A stretch of 64,000 bases of DNA from JAHZKN01 sp965250205 (GCA_965250205.1 CBDFNK010000021.1:124001-188000), one strand, 5' to 3'. Positions 1 through 9,341 are shown, counted from the stretch's first letter. Notes: a model not told the origin generated them from the sequence alone. Made by a program: numbers and translations.

Positions 1-79
1 CTTAGGTTGAACCCGTGGGCGTACTCTATCGTTTGGTTTTGGCTTTTTGTTTTGGACCATGTGTCCTGGTGTAAAATCA

Positions 80-141
80 CCCAACACAAGCTTGCGCAGT
101 GTTGGCCAGACCCAACACAAGCCTGCGCAGTGTTGGCCAGA
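80..141. repeat. Two tandem 31-bp palindromic units
   Basis: Two consecutive 31-bp units differ by one base (agctt versus agcct in the loop). Each begins CCCAACAC and later has GTGTTGG, so each can fold into a 7-bp-stem hairpin. The units lie just past the stop codon of the minus-strand kinase, so they could help end its transcript. The same stem sequence recurs between leuD and gloA (42266-42430). The rest of 1-184 holds no recognisable gene. Confidence 0.8.
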
Positions 142-184
142 CCGACCACCACTTTTGGCTCGAACATGACCTAGCTAGCAACTG

Positions 185-2590
185 CTAATCAAGGTTACAG
201 CGTGCCAGGACAGAGCTCAACATGTGCTGGTCAAATGGTTTCGCCAAATAGTCATCCATACCGGCGTCCAGACAGCGCTGTTTGTCCTCATCGAATGCAT
301 TTGCGGTCAGGGCGATCACAGGGGGCTGACTGTCACATGTCGCGGCAGATGCAAAAAGCTGCTTGATCTGACGGGTCGCCTCTAAGCCATCCATCTCCGG
401 CATCAGGACATCCATCAAGATGACATCAAACGGTTCCAATTCCCCCGATATGACCTGCTCCATAGCCGCAACCGCTTGAGTACCATCGCTCACGTGTTCA
501 ATTATGTGGCCAAGTCGCTTCAACTGATGGTCGACGAGAAGGGCATTGATGTCGTTGTCTTCGACCAAAAGAAACCGCAACCCGCTGGCGGTCGGCTGTT
601 GCGGGGCATAACTTATCTTGCTTGGCGCTGAAATGGTCGCGGTTTGATTGTTTCGCCGCTCTGCAATCAGTTGTTCAAAAACAGTTTTTGGACGCACAGG
701 CCGCACGAGATAGGCGTCATACCCAACTGATTGGAACGCTGGCAGCGTTTCCCGCGAAGATATATTGACAAGGACGAGCCCACGCACGTCATGCGGCTTC
801 AATCCGGCCGCGCATGCCGCCTCAATCATCGTTTTTAGAGCCGACGAAGCAGCTGTCGGATCATCGTCGGTATCAACAATGATACGGCTGAACGGAAGTC
901 CGTTTTTTGCGGCCTGCTTGGCAACGGTTGCTGCCTCGTCAAGTGAACATTCGACAACCGCAATGCCTGAATCACTCAATACTTCTGCTAATGCAGCGCG
1001 CTCAAGAACACGCTCAAAGGCGAGCAGCACTTTTAACTTTAAGGTATCTTGAAGCGTTGCAAAGGTATGTCCGGCTGAAGCACCAAAGATGGGCTGCAAC
1101 TCCAACCTGGCGATAAAAGTTGAGCCGGTCTGAACATTGCTCTCCACAGTAAGACTGCCACCCATGGCCTCAGCCAGACGTCTGGAAATAGCAAGCCCGA
1201 GGCCAGTTCCGCCAGCTTGGCGTTTGATTGCCTGATCTGTTTGAGAAAACTCTGAGAACAGTGCGCATTGATCAGCTTTAGACAATCCAATACCGGTGTC
1301 AGAGACACGGATCTCAATTCTCTTCGGTGCGTCCTGACCGCTATTTGCCACATCTTCAGCGCTGACTGACACACGCACCCCGCCATGATCTGTGAACTTG
1401 ACTGCGTTCGATACCAGATTGAGCAGTATTTGACGCACACGGGCCCCATCACCGACAAACTCACCCTGCGCCGCACTATCAACCGTCCAGGCGATCTCCA
1501 GTCCTTTTTCCTGAGCACTGGGTGCCAGTAACTCCACAACGGACAACACGATGTCTTCGATGGAGAGATAGCGTTGTGAAAGCGTGATCTTGCCAGCTTC
1601 TACTTTTGAGAAGTCTAGGATCTCATCAATGATCGACAAAAGATTGCGTGCAGACAAATCAATGGCACTGACATAGGTTTTCTGTTTCTCGTTCAATTGT
1701 TCATCATTGAGCAAATTTGCCATACCCAGAATTCCATTCATGGGTGTGCGAATCTCATGGCTCATGGATGCCAGAAAACGTGATTTTGATCGGTTGGCGG
1801 TCTGCGCTTGATCTCGCGCCTCCTCCAACGCTTGATGCGCCTGCACTGCCTCGGTGACATCGCGACCTGTGTATTGAACTTCCAAGTCTTCGCCGGTGCC
1901 TACTTGACGCGATTCCCATTCAATCCATCGCTCGCCATCAACCGTTTCCATCAAATCACGATAACGGCGTTCAGACGCATCGGCGTCAGGCTCAACATCT
2001 GATAACAAGGAAAGCTCGACGCTTTCAATTGCTTCTTGTTCGATGGGTTGGCCAAGCGTTGCTTCAAGAACAATGTCAAATTTTCTACAAAACGCACGGT
2101 TGGCAAATGTGAGAAGTCCTGCACCATTTCGGCGCACAATCATATCGTGATGTTGATCAAGGAGATCACGGTAGTGGGCGGCGCTATCGCTCAGCTGCCA
2201 TTTTGCGTCTTCGAGTTGCTCCATCTTTTGATCAATGGACTGAAGCACAGCTGGGTCAGAGGCCGGGCTGCTGTCTGGTTTCGGCGCAGTGCTACTGTTG
2301 TACCACTCGCATCCGACCCAATAACTCAAGGCAATTGCCAACAGACATAAAACGCGGCCAGCAATATCCGGCGCTGGCAACAAAAACAATGTAGTACCAG
2401 AAACAGCCATGGCCGCACCGGTCATACCAAATATGATGATTTTATTATGCAGAAGGCCACCGGCGTTGCTGGCAGCAATCGGCGAACGCATGTCCCGACC
2501 CTCGTCCGGCACAACGATTTCCGTTCCAGCACTCGTCGCGGAATTTTCGCCGAACCTTTCAGCTGGCAAATTGCTGTTCCCCGTTGTCAT
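185..2590 (-). CDS. Hybrid sensor histidine kinase with PAS, pseudo-receiver and receiver domains
   Basis: This is a membrane-anchored two-component kinase. Residues 53-98 are hydrophobic and can form two membrane segments with a very short loop. A PAS-like region follows (about 145-250), then HisKA with the H-box SMSHEIRTPMNG and the phosphoacceptor His near residue 280. The HATPase_c domain shows the N-box LLNLVSNAVKF and DTGIGLS. Residues about 520-640 resemble a degenerate receiver (RIIVDTDDD), and the C-terminal receiver has ILMDVLMPEMDG and a late ALTAN/K pair. The ATG at 2590 is preferred over the upstream GTG at 2596 because AGGTGG lies just before it. No periplasmic sensor domain is visible, so the signal is probably membrane-linked or cytoplasmic. 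No partner regulator is adjacent; the target is unknown. Confidence 0.93.
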   Translation of the reverse strand: MTTGNSNLPAERFGENSATSAGTEIVVPDEGRDMRSPIAASNAGGLLHNKIIIFGMTGAAMAVSGTTLFLLPAPDIAGRVLCLLAIALSYWVGCEWYNSSTAPKPDSSPASDPAVLQSIDQKMEQLEDAKWQLSDSAAHYRDLLDQHHDMIVRRNGAGLLTFANRAFCRKFDIVLEATLGQPIEQEAIESVELSLLSDVEPDADASERRYRDLMETVDGERWIEWESRQVGTGEDLEVQYTGRDVTEAVQAHQALEEARDQAQTANRSKSRFLASMSHEIRTPMNGILGMANLLNDEQLNEKQKTYVSAIDLSARNLLSIIDEILDFSKVEAGKITLSQRYLSIEDIVLSVVELLAPSAQEKGLEIAWTVDSAAQGEFVGDGARVRQILLNLVSNAVKFTDHGGVRVSVSAEDVANSGQDAPKRIEIRVSDTGIGLSKADQCALFSEFSQTDQAIKRQAGGTGLGLAISRRLAEAMGGSLTVESNVQTGSTFIARLELQPIFGASAGHTFATLQDTLKLKVLLAFERVLERAALAEVLSDSGIAVVECSLDEAATVAKQAAKNGLPFSRIIVDTDDDPTAASSALKTMIEAACAAGLKPHDVRGLVLVNISSRETLPAFQSVGYDAYLVRPVRPKTVFEQLIAERRNNQTATISAPSKISYAPQQPTASGLRFLLVEDNDINALLVDHQLKRLGHIIEHVSDGTQAVAAMEQVISGELEPFDVILMDVLMPEMDGLEATRQIKQLFASAATCDSQPPVIALTANAFDEDKQRCLDAGMDDYLAKPFDQHMLSSVLARCNLD

Positions 2591-2809
2591 AACCACCTAA
2601 GAAGTAAAGTCCTTTGATCACAGAGTGGAGATCATCACACCGTGTTTTAAATTCTCTGAATTGATATGGTTAATCGGTGCCTCACAATTAGGCATGAGGC
2701 GCAGCTACGCCCTCGCACAATTTAAAAAACTGAGAACCACATTCTATTGGTTAATGAAAGACTGTCACCGACCGCTCTTATACAGCGTTTACTTCAACGC
2801 AGATTGCTC

Positions 2810-2965
2810 TCGATCAACCTGCAAAAAGTTGGGTTAGACTTTGAGCAGATAAGTTGATCGCCAGTCTTGAGATGGAGTCTTGAGATGGAGTCATGGCGAT
2901 AGAGTCATTGGATAGAGCGTCGCGCAAATAGCTTCACTGTCTACAAGAAAAGGCGCGACGCTCTA
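2810..2965 (+). repeat. Dispersed hairpin repeat, copy A
   Basis: This is the longest of four copies of one intergenic repeat (others at 7102, 15293 and 37341). It starts tcgatcaacctgc, contains ctttgagcagataagttgat, and ends in a long hairpin whose arms GAGCGTCGCGC and GCGCGACGCTC are perfectly complementary around a 27-base loop. The inner part holds a short duplication of gatggagtctt. Its last bases form the TAG of the Trm112-like gene. The remainder of 2600-2810 is the AT-rich upstream region of the kinase with no gene seen. Confidence 0.88.
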
Positions 2966-3250
2966 GCGCTTGGTCGCTTTGGAACGGGCCCGTTCTGCAT
3001 CGGTCAACGCTCGCGCTGCCTGTGGCGTCATCAAAGGCACGCCATTGCGGATTGGAAACGCCAAATCTGCACGATAACTGATAAGTTCCTGACTATCGGA
3101 CTTGTATTCCAGTGGCCCCTTTGTCATTGGGCACACAAGAATTTCGAGGAGCCTTGGATCAATCTGGCGCGCCTGCCCGTCAGCTGGAGGCTGATTGCTC
3201 GCTGCGTCAGAACGTACCGAGTGCACATCATCATTCCGGTTACCACTCAT
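2963..3250 (-). CDS. Trm112-like (UPF0434/YcaR-type) small protein
   Basis: A 95-residue protein with the Trm112 core: DPRLLEILVCPMTKGPL, then a strand with YRADLAFPIRNGVPLM. In Trm112 proteins this fold supports methyltransferases or binds zinc; bacterial short forms have no settled role. Only one cysteine of the usual zinc pair is present, so zinc binding is doubtful. The basic tail (ARSKATKR) could contact RNA. AGAGGA lies six bases before the ATG. It is the last gene of a minus-strand run (prolyl-tRNA editing, CnoX, LON, Trm112), and its stop codon is supplied by repeat copy A. Confidence 0.85.
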   Translation of the reverse strand: MSGNRNDDVHSVRSDAASNQPPADGQARQIDPRLLEILVCPMTKGPLEYKSDSQELISYRADLAFPIRNGVPLMTPQAARALTDAERARSKATKR

Positions 3251-3294
3251 CGCAATCCTCTACACCATTTCAAATCGAGCGCACGGGCCTCATG

Positions 3295-3975
3295 CTACTG
3301 CAATGTCCCGGCTCCACCAACACCGGCTGCCAATTCCATCTCAGCCAGCGCTACTAAAACATCAGCCCGGGCACTCAAGGTCGTGGCTTCAAGCAACGCT
3401 TGTTTTTCTTCAGCCCCAAACGGCGACATGATCGACAACGCATTGATCAATTGTTCACTGGAGGCACGCTGAATACTTTCCCAATCTGCTGAAAGTTTAT
3501 TTGCATCTAGGTAGGCTTTTAAAACGCCTAAGAGTTTTTCGCGATCGACCTGGGCCTCCCCAAGTCCAATGGTGAAGTCCACGACATAAGGGTCATATTT
3601 CGTTGCTACCGAACGATAAGGAGCATCTATGATCGGTTCACTGATGACTTCAAATCTGGAAATTCCGGACAGCGTAATCATTACGCGTTCGTCCTCCATC
3701 TCCTGATATGTAGTCACACGGCCAACGCAGCCAACACGCTGAAGTTCAAATTCTTTTCCCATTGGGCTTTCGTGTTCGCCATCGTCATCCGGAAATTTCG
3801 GCTGAATAACACCAATCACCCGGTCACCGGACATAACATCGTCGATCATTTGCAAATAGCGGGGCTCAAAGATGTTGAGCGGCAGGGTTGCGCGCGGCAA
3901 AAGAATAGCGCCACGCAACGGAAACACCGGAATACGCGCTGGCAAATCAGTTGGCTGTCGATACCGTCCCGTCAT
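3295..3975 (-). CDS. LON substrate-binding (N-terminal) domain protein
   Basis: A 226-residue protein that is only the N-terminal substrate-binding domain of Lon, with no AAA+ or protease part. Diagnostic segments are the opening IPVFPLRGAILLPRATLPLNIFEPRYLQMI and the later GCVGRVTTYQEMEDERVMITLSGISRFEV. Stand-alone LON-domain proteins are thought to act as substrate adaptors or chaperone-like factors; none is well characterised. The gene lies 42 bp after the CnoX-like gene and 44 bp before the Trm112-like gene, on the same strand. That order is common in Rhizobiales and suggests a protein-homeostasis operon. Confidence 0.9.
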   Translation of the reverse strand: MTGRYRQPTDLPARIPVFPLRGAILLPRATLPLNIFEPRYLQMIDDVMSGDRVIGVIQPKFPDDDGEHESPMGKEFELQRVGCVGRVTTYQEMEDERVMITLSGISRFEVISEPIIDAPYRSVATKYDPYVVDFTIGLGEAQVDREKLLGVLKAYLDANKLSADWESIQRASSEQLINALSIMSPFGAEEKQALLEATTLSARADVLVALAEMELAAGVGGAGTLQ

Positions 3976-4017
3976 GTCCTGCCTTTAGACTCAAGCTTAA
4001 CTGACCTTGCACCTGCT

Positions 4018-4923
4018 TTAAGAGAAGAGAAGCGATGAAAGGCGGCGGCGACCCTCATTTGTTGCCGGATCTTTTGGACCCCAAGCGTCGAACAGTGTCA
4101 GCAAATGTTTGCGGCCCGCCTGATCGCCCCACTCACGATCGCGCGTTATTACTTCTAATAACTGATCAATCGCACCAGCCTTGTCTCCATTTGCAGCAAG
4201 CGACAGGGCGAGATCAATGCGTGCTTGAAGATCACCGGGATTTTCGTCCACTTTCTGTGCAAGCTCATCAGCTGGACCCACCGACTCAGCGACCTTTGCA
4301 AGTTCAAGTGCAGCTATTACGCTTTCAACCTTTGCAGATGTACGTTTGGCCGGCGACACCAATTCGATAGTTTGTTTTGCGCGGATTGCATCACCGCTTT
4401 TTAGGTAGCAGGTCGCAAGCCCGGCCAGCGCGTCGCTGTTTTCCTGGTCAGCCTCCAGCACGGCTGCAAATGCTTCAGCAGCGCCTTGCAGGTCACCTTC
4501 TGCAAACGCTTCTTCTGCCGATTGCACCACAGCTGCAATTTGTTCCTGCTCATCCAGACTGACAACACGCTGAGCAAATTCTTTCAGAGCACTTTCCGAT
4601 TGCACACCCATAAACCCGTCAATCGGCTTGCCATCTTTGAACGCAAGCACAGTTGGTAGCGATTGAACGCGCAATTGGCCTGCAATTGCCTGGTTCTCAT
4701 CGACATTGATTTTGACCAACCGCAACTTGCCGCCATAGCTGTTAACGAGCTTTTCAAGTGCTGGCGCCAACTGCTTGCAGGGTTGACACCATGGTGCCCA
4801 AAAATCGACAAGCACTGTCTGCTGTTTGGACGCCTCAATGACATCCACCACAAAATTAGCCGTTGAAGAGTCTTTGATGAGATCGCCACCTGGTGCAGCG
4901 CCACTCATTCCAGCATCTAACAT
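4018..4923 (-). CDS. cnoX: CnoX-type thioredoxin-TPR co-chaperone
   Basis: Residues about 20-125 are a thioredoxin fold with the active site WAPWCQPCK and the cis-proline segment QSLPTVLAFKDGKPIDGFMG. The rest is helical and TPR-like (AFAEGDLQGAAEAFAAVLEADQENSDALAGLATCYLKSGD). This is the architecture of CnoX/YbbN, which holds unfolded or oxidised proteins and hands them to GroEL and DnaK. The E. coli protein lacks the first active-site Cys; here both cysteines are present, so redox activity is possible. The ATG is preceded by GAGGT at a good distance. It heads the LON and Trm112 genes, supporting a shared stress role. Confidence 0.9.
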   Translation of the reverse strand: MLDAGMSGAAPGGDLIKDSSTANFVVDVIEASKQQTVLVDFWAPWCQPCKQLAPALEKLVNSYGGKLRLVKINVDENQAIAGQLRVQSLPTVLAFKDGKPIDGFMGVQSESALKEFAQRVVSLDEQEQIAAVVQSAEEAFAEGDLQGAAEAFAAVLEADQENSDALAGLATCYLKSGDAIRAKQTIELVSPAKRTSAKVESVIAALELAKVAESVGPADELAQKVDENPGDLQARIDLALSLAANGDKAGAIDQLLEVITRDREWGDQAGRKHLLTLFDAWGPKDPATNEGRRRLSSLLFS

Positions 4924-5019
4924 TTTACCTCACATGGGTCGCACTAAGCAACTGTTTGTATTTAGGAGCAAGCCTTCAGCATTCAAGCTCCTATCTGACA
5001 GGGTATGCATCTTGAACCC

Positions 5020-5529
5020 TTAACCGAGATCTTGTGCTTTCAGATCAACAATGGTCGGCTCATGGCCTGTGGCGCGAATGAAGCGCAAAAGGTCATCACG
5101 CGCAATGTTTGTTGTCGCATTATTCTCTAGCGGATGACAGTTGACGCTATCAAATTGCATCAAGTCTTCGTCAAGCACGACCTGAACCTGATGGTCCCGG
5201 TCATTCAACACTGCGAACGCCGTTACCGAACCCGGCGTGACACCTAACACATCAAGTAGCAGGTCCGGTTTGCCGAAACTGAATCGCGCCGCGCCGACGC
5301 GTTGCGGCAATCCTTTCAGGTCAACCTGGGTCTCGACATACGCAACCACCAAGTAGAGCACTCCTTTAGCACTTTTGAGAAACAGGTTTTTGGTATGACC
5401 GCCCGGCAGGGCTCGGTCAACGCCAGCGCTCTCAGAAACAGTGAACACCGGCGGATGCTCAACCGTTTTTGTCTCGATGCCAAGGCCATCAAGGAAGCTA
5501 AATAGGCCCTCACGTCGTACGGGTGGCAT
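5020..5529 (-). CDS. Prolyl-tRNA editing (ProXp/YbaK-type) deacylase
   Basis: A free-standing trans-editing domain that hydrolyses mischarged tRNA (Ala- or Cys-tRNA-Pro). Evidence is the YbaK/ProX pattern: TVEHPPVFTVSESAG, GGHTKNLFLKSAKG, the catalytic-type K, FGKPDLLLDVLGVTPGSVTAFAVLNDRDHQVQVVLDE and C-terminal NCHPLENNATTNIARDDLLRFI. The open frame extends to 5700, but the extra 57 residues have no family match and run towards the oppositely oriented tRNA. The ATG at 5529 gives about 169 residues, normal for the family. No strong ribosome binding site is visible there, so the start is less certain than the function. Confidence 0.87.
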   Translation of the reverse strand: MPPVRREGLFSFLDGLGIETKTVEHPPVFTVSESAGVDRALPGGHTKNLFLKSAKGVLYLVVAYVETQVDLKGLPQRVGAARFSFGKPDLLLDVLGVTPGSVTAFAVLNDRDHQVQVVLDEDLMQFDSVNCHPLENNATTNIARDDLLRFIRATGHEPTIVDLKAQDLG

Positions 5530-5714
5530 CTTAAACTGGGTCCAAAGTGGCAAAGCATTGGGGGGCACGGCGGTCAGCGATGTACCTAAGGTCGCAGGCC
5601 CCTGGCGACAAGATGTTTCAGGGCAGTTTTTGGCTTTAAGGCGGTTGCCAAGGCCGAGGCGTTGGGCCATAAGACGAGCCTCGTCGACCTTCGGCGACAC
5701 CCATACCCAAGGAC

Positions 5715-5789
5715 GCGGGCGTAGCTCAGGGGTAGAGCATCACGTTGCCAACGTGAGGGTCGTGAGTTCGAATCTCATCGCCCGCTCCA
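5715..5789 (+). tRNA. tRNA-Gly (anticodon GCC)
   Basis: A full cloverleaf with encoded CCA. Acceptor arms are GCGGGCG and CGCCCGC followed by T and CCA. The anticodon arm is TCACG, loop TTGCCAA, CGTGA, which places GCC as the anticodon. The T arm GTGAG-TTCGAAT-CTCAT is perfect. It stands alone, divergent from the prolyl-tRNA editing gene. Confidence 0.97.
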
Positions 5790-5894
5790 ATTTTATCACA
5801 TGGCCATAGACCACAGATGCCATCAATCGGATGCGCCGATTGGGATCGGCACCGGTAATGATTAGGCACGGCATAGAACTTTTTTCAACCCCAA

Positions 5895-6794
5895 TTAGGC
5901 AGCCGTGAAATTAGGCGCAGCTTCCGATGTCACGTGCTGGCCAACAAACGGCTGGCCAGCATCAAGCCGTCCTAGCAATTCCAAGCTCACCTGGCGCAAC
6001 GCACTGCCCACTGCGCCAGGGTATTTTGCAAAATAAGATCGATGCTCGGTGGTGAATCGGGCTGCATCTTGCAGCGCTGCAACGCGCGGCACGGCCTGAT
6101 CAAAACAGCGATGTTCGCGGTTTGATTTCAACCAAATTTCGTAGTCGGCTTCAGAACGCGAATTTGCATCGCGCATATTGATGAGGACGCCAAGGTTTTC
6201 AGCAAACCCCATCTCCGGGTTGAGCGCTTGAAAACGGCGAAAAACCTCAAGACCACAAATTGAAACGTAATCCGCTTTTGTCGGCGAGATGTGATAATCG
6301 GTCTCGCGCAACCAGCATTCTGTCAGAACAGATAAACCAGGCGAACAATCAATCAACACGCAGTCGAAATGTTGCGCCACATCGTAGACCAGCTGAGACA
6401 CACTCATTCGCAGTTCGGTGTGCAAGGATTCGCGAGATACCTCACGCTCAAACAACGTCAATTGCATATCGCTCGGGATAACGGACACCGAACGCGCATC
6501 ATCAACATCTGATACATCGCTGACAACAAACTCACGCCAATCAACAGGCTCATTGCGCAGCGTACGGGCGATCAAATAGTCAACCAACGTATCTTGACTG
6601 GCTTGCAGACGATGCAGGTCACGAATTGCCATAAACATACTTGAAACACTGGCTTGCGCATCACTATCAATGACCAGTACTTTTTTATCGTGATAGGCAG
6701 ACAACGTCTCGGCAATCGCCATCACCATGGTCGATTTTCCAACGCCGCCTTTGGCGTTCATCATAGAAACAGTTTTACACATTTCAACCCGCAT
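5895..6794 (-). CDS. Orphan ParA/MinD-type ATPase
   Basis: A deviant Walker ATPase of about 300 residues. The P-loop MMNAKGGVGKSTMVMAIAETL carries the signature lysine before GGVGKS. Walker A-prime is KVLVIDSDAQASVSSMF and Walker B is DCVLIDCSPGLSVLTE, followed by ISPTKADYVSICGLEVFRRF. These proteins form membrane- or nucleoid-bound gradients that position cargo. No ParB, parS or cognate cargo gene is next to it, so it is not an obvious chromosome-partition pair. The frame opens at 6941, but residues before the KGG loop are unlike the family. The ATG at 6794 (or 6782) is more likely; an AAGGGG lies near both. Confidence 0.88.
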   Translation of the reverse strand: MRVEMCKTVSMMNAKGGVGKSTMVMAIAETLSAYHDKKVLVIDSDAQASVSSMFMAIRDLHRLQASQDTLVDYLIARTLRNEPVDWREFVVSDVSDVDDARSVSVIPSDMQLTLFEREVSRESLHTELRMSVSQLVYDVAQHFDCVLIDCSPGLSVLTECWLRETDYHISPTKADYVSICGLEVFRRFQALNPEMGFAENLGVLINMRDANSRSEADYEIWLKSNREHRCFDQAVPRVAALQDAARFTTEHRSYFAKYPGAVGSALRQVSLELLGRLDAGQPFVGQHVTSEAAPNFTAA

Positions 6795-7020
6795 CCCCTT
6801 GCCCAAAGCATGCTGCAGTGTTGTCAGCAGAACGCCAGCGCTTCTCATCCAGGGATAGCTGTGCCCTGTGATTGTGGCAGCCTCACGAATGCAACGCGCG
6901 AAAACCAGAAGCCAAGCTAGATGCAAAAGCGCGCTCCACAATGCTCAAGGCGATGAAAACGGTTGCCGTCCTGCCCACGCCTACACCAAGCAGGCCCAAC
7001 GGAACCAAGGAGCACCAACG

Positions 7021-7050
7021 AAAAAGGCGCCGCTTCGAAAAGCGACGCCT
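7021..7050 (-). terminator. Intrinsic terminator after the repeat-protein gene
   Basis: The arms AGGCG-C-CGCTT and AAGCG-A-CGCCT close on a CGAA tetraloop and, read on the minus strand, run into TTTTT. It lies downstream of the 701-residue repeat gene and upstream of the ParA gene, so it separates the two. Confidence 0.75.
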
Positions 7051-7101
7051 GATTTTGAGATTGAATTTAGCTCTGTCCGGTGTTGGCCACCGGCATCAAA
7101 C

Positions 7102-7232
7102 CTAGAGTGTTGCGCCTTTTGTTGTACGCACTGAAGCTATTTGCGCGACGCTTTATCCCATGACTCTATTCCATAACTGACGATCAACTTATCTGCTCAA
7201 AGTCAAACCCAACTTTTCACAAGGCCGATCGA
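7102..7232 (-). repeat. Dispersed hairpin repeat, copy B
   Basis: The second copy of the family seen at 2810, inverted relative to copy A. It begins ctagagtgttgcgcc, contains gatcaacttatctgctcaaa, and ends gccgatcga just before the stop codon of the repeat-protein gene. The hairpin arms are more diverged than in copy A. Confidence 0.85.
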
Positions 7233-7235
7233 GGC

Positions 7236-9341
7236 CTAGTGGTGGTGGCGAACCCAATGTGTGCGGCCACCACGCACCCGCACCTTGTGATGCCGGGTCG
7301 TGTAAACAGCTGGCGTGCGCTTGACACGGCGCGTGGCAGGACGCACCACGACTTGGCGTGACGACCAGCCATAGACAGGCGGTGTGTAGATGCGTCGTGC
7401 TGAAGCCGGACGCACAACGACACGTTGGTTAACGTTGCGATAGACCGCAGGCCGCACATGACGAATGCGGCGACCTGGTCTCACCATCACACGTTGGCTC
7501 ACTGTGCGTGTTACAGCCCGTGTCGTTGTGTAAGAGGCCGACGCCGCGCGAACCAATTGACGGCTCATGCGGGTGCGATAGACAGCTGGTGTCGAAATCG
7601 TGCGCCAGCTTCCTCGGCGGGTTACCACACGTTGACGCACCGTTTTCACGACTGCCGGGGTACGCACCACACGGCTAGAGGCCGGACGCACGACAACTTG
7701 GCGCGCTGACCAACCATAAACCGCTGGTGTCACGACACGCCGCGTTGAGGCCCGGCGAACCACAACGCGCTTAGCGACATTGCGATAAACGGCTGGCGTA
7801 ACATGGCGCACACGACGTGCCGGGCTGACCATCACGCGTTCAGTCACGGTGCGCGTTACAGCCCGTGTCGTGGTGTAGGAGACACGAGCTGGTCGCACCA
7901 GTTTGCGGGTTGCGCGTGTGCCATAGACTGCTGGCGAACCTACAGTGCTCCAGCGTCCAGGGCGGGTGACCACACGTTCACGGACCGTTTTCACAACCGC
8001 AGGCGTGCGGACCGTGCGGCTCGAAGCACCACGAACAACAACTTGGCGTGACGTAAAGCCATATACCGGTGGGGTATAAACCTTGCGTGACGAAGCTCGT
8101 CGAACCACGACACGCTCGGTGACGTTGCGGTATTTGGCAGGAGCGGCATGACGCACACGACGTGCTGGACTGACCAATACCCGCTGTGTAACGCGGCGGG
8201 TTTTGCCTGGGATGCGCACCAGACATTTAACAAGATGCCCGTGACGGTCACGACGCATCGTCCATTTTGTGCGGCCTCTATTGACCACAACTGTTTTGTG
8301 AACGGTGCGATAAACGGCCGGTACCGTCGAGTAAGAAGCACGCCCTCCGCTGACCAACTGGCGTCGAACGCGTGAGCCATAAACAGCCGCTGTTGAAACC
8401 CTGCGCCAGCTTCCCGAACGGGTAGCAACACGCTCGCGGACTGTTTTGACAACCGCTGGTGTGCGGACCGTGCGTCTTGATGCTGGACGCACCACAACTT
8501 GACGAGAGGTAAAGCCATGGACAGGTGGCGTATAAACCTTACGTGACGATGCCGGTCTAACCACGACACGCTCCGTTACGTTGCGATATTGAGCGGGCGT
8601 AACATGGCGCACACGACGCGCAGGGCTGATCACCACTGTTTTGTGAACTGTGCGGTAGGTCGCCGGTGTCGTGGTGTAGGAAATACGTGCCGGACGAACC
8701 AATTGCCGGGTGACGCGCGAGCCATAAACGGCTGGCGTTGTCACCGTACGCGCGCTTGCCGGGCGGGTCACGACGCGTTGGCGCACTGTTTTAACTACGG
8801 CTGGGGTACGCACCACACGGCTAGAGGCGGGACGCACGACAACCTGGCGAGAGGTAAAGCCATACACAGGTGGCGTATAGGCCTTACGTGATGATGCGGG
8901 GCGCACCACAACGCGCTGCGCAACATTTCGGTATTGTGCAGGCGAGACATGGCGAACACGTTGAGCGGGACGCACCACAACAGTTTTATTGACGTTGCGA
9001 TAAACTGGAGCTGTCGTGCTGTAGGAAACGCTTGCAGGGCGCACAAGTCGACGGGTAATGCGCGAACCGTAGACCGCTGGCGTTGAAATAGTACGCCAAC
9101 TTCCTGGGCGCGAAACGACACGCTGGCGGACTGTTTTTACAACCGCAGGTGTCGTCACTACACGGCTACGCGCGCCACGAACAAGAACTCGTTTTGTGAC
9201 TGTCTTATAGACACTAGGTGCGCGCACTTGCTTATAGCATTTGGTAGCGCGCGGTGAACATCGATGACCTGCCTCAGCGGTAGCCGCCATCATAGATAAG
9301 CCTGCTAACACCACTGCTGCGCGGTTAACGCTCAAACGCAT
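7236..9341 (-). CDS. Secreted, strongly basic tandem-repeat protein
   Basis: A 701-residue protein with an N-terminal signal peptide (hydrophobic VVLAGLSMMAATAEA, cleavage before GHRCSPR). The rest is built from units of about 23 residues of the form PAVYxxVxxRVVVRPASSRxVxT. Five successive unit types make a super-repeat of about 115 residues, repeated five times. The types open PAVVKTVR, PAVYGSR, PVYRTVHK/RAVTRTV, PAQYRNV and PPVYGFTSRQ. The third cycle carries an insertion (NRGRTKWTMRRDRHGHLVKCLV). The C-terminus is histidine-rich (THWVRHHH). There is almost no acidic residue and much Arg, Val, Thr and Tyr, so the protein would be very basic and could form a beta-rich envelope or polyanion-binding fibre. 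Similar repeats occur in uncharacterised bacterial proteins. Function unknown. Confidence 0.88.
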   Translation of the reverse strand: MRLSVNRAAVVLAGLSMMAATAEAGHRCSPRATKCYKQVRAPSVYKTVTKRVLVRGARSRVVTTPAVVKTVRQRVVSRPGSWRTISTPAVYGSRITRRLVRPASVSYSTTAPVYRNVNKTVVVRPAQRVRHVSPAQYRNVAQRVVVRPASSRKAYTPPVYGFTSRQVVVRPASSRVVRTPAVVKTVRQRVVTRPASARTVTTPAVYGSRVTRQLVRPARISYTTTPATYRTVHKTVVISPARRVRHVTPAQYRNVTERVVVRPASSRKVYTPPVHGFTSRQVVVRPASRRTVRTPAVVKTVRERVATRSGSWRRVSTAAVYGSRVRRQLVSGGRASYSTVPAVYRTVHKTVVVNRGRTKWTMRRDRHGHLVKCLVRIPGKTRRVTQRVLVSPARRVRHAAPAKYRNVTERVVVRRASSRKVYTPPVYGFTSRQVVVRGASSRTVRTPAVVKTVRERVVTRPGRWSTVGSPAVYGTRATRKLVRPARVSYTTTRAVTRTVTERVMVSPARRVRHVTPAVYRNVAKRVVVRRASTRRVVTPAVYGWSARQVVVRPASSRVVRTPAVVKTVRQRVVTRRGSWRTISTPAVYRTRMSRQLVRAASASYTTTRAVTRTVSQRVMVRPGRRIRHVRPAVYRNVNQRVVVRPASARRIYTPPVYGWSSRQVVVRPATRRVKRTPAVYTTRHHKVRVRGGRTHWVRHHH

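Noticed and set aside
5530..5700. N-terminal extension of the prolyl-tRNA editing protein
   Set aside because: The 57 extra codons have no family match and would leave almost no room for a promoter before the divergent tRNA.
7425..8891. Several plus-strand and alternative-frame open frames in the repeat-protein gene
   Set aside because: They mirror the strongly repetitive gene on the minus strand and share its periodicity; shadows.
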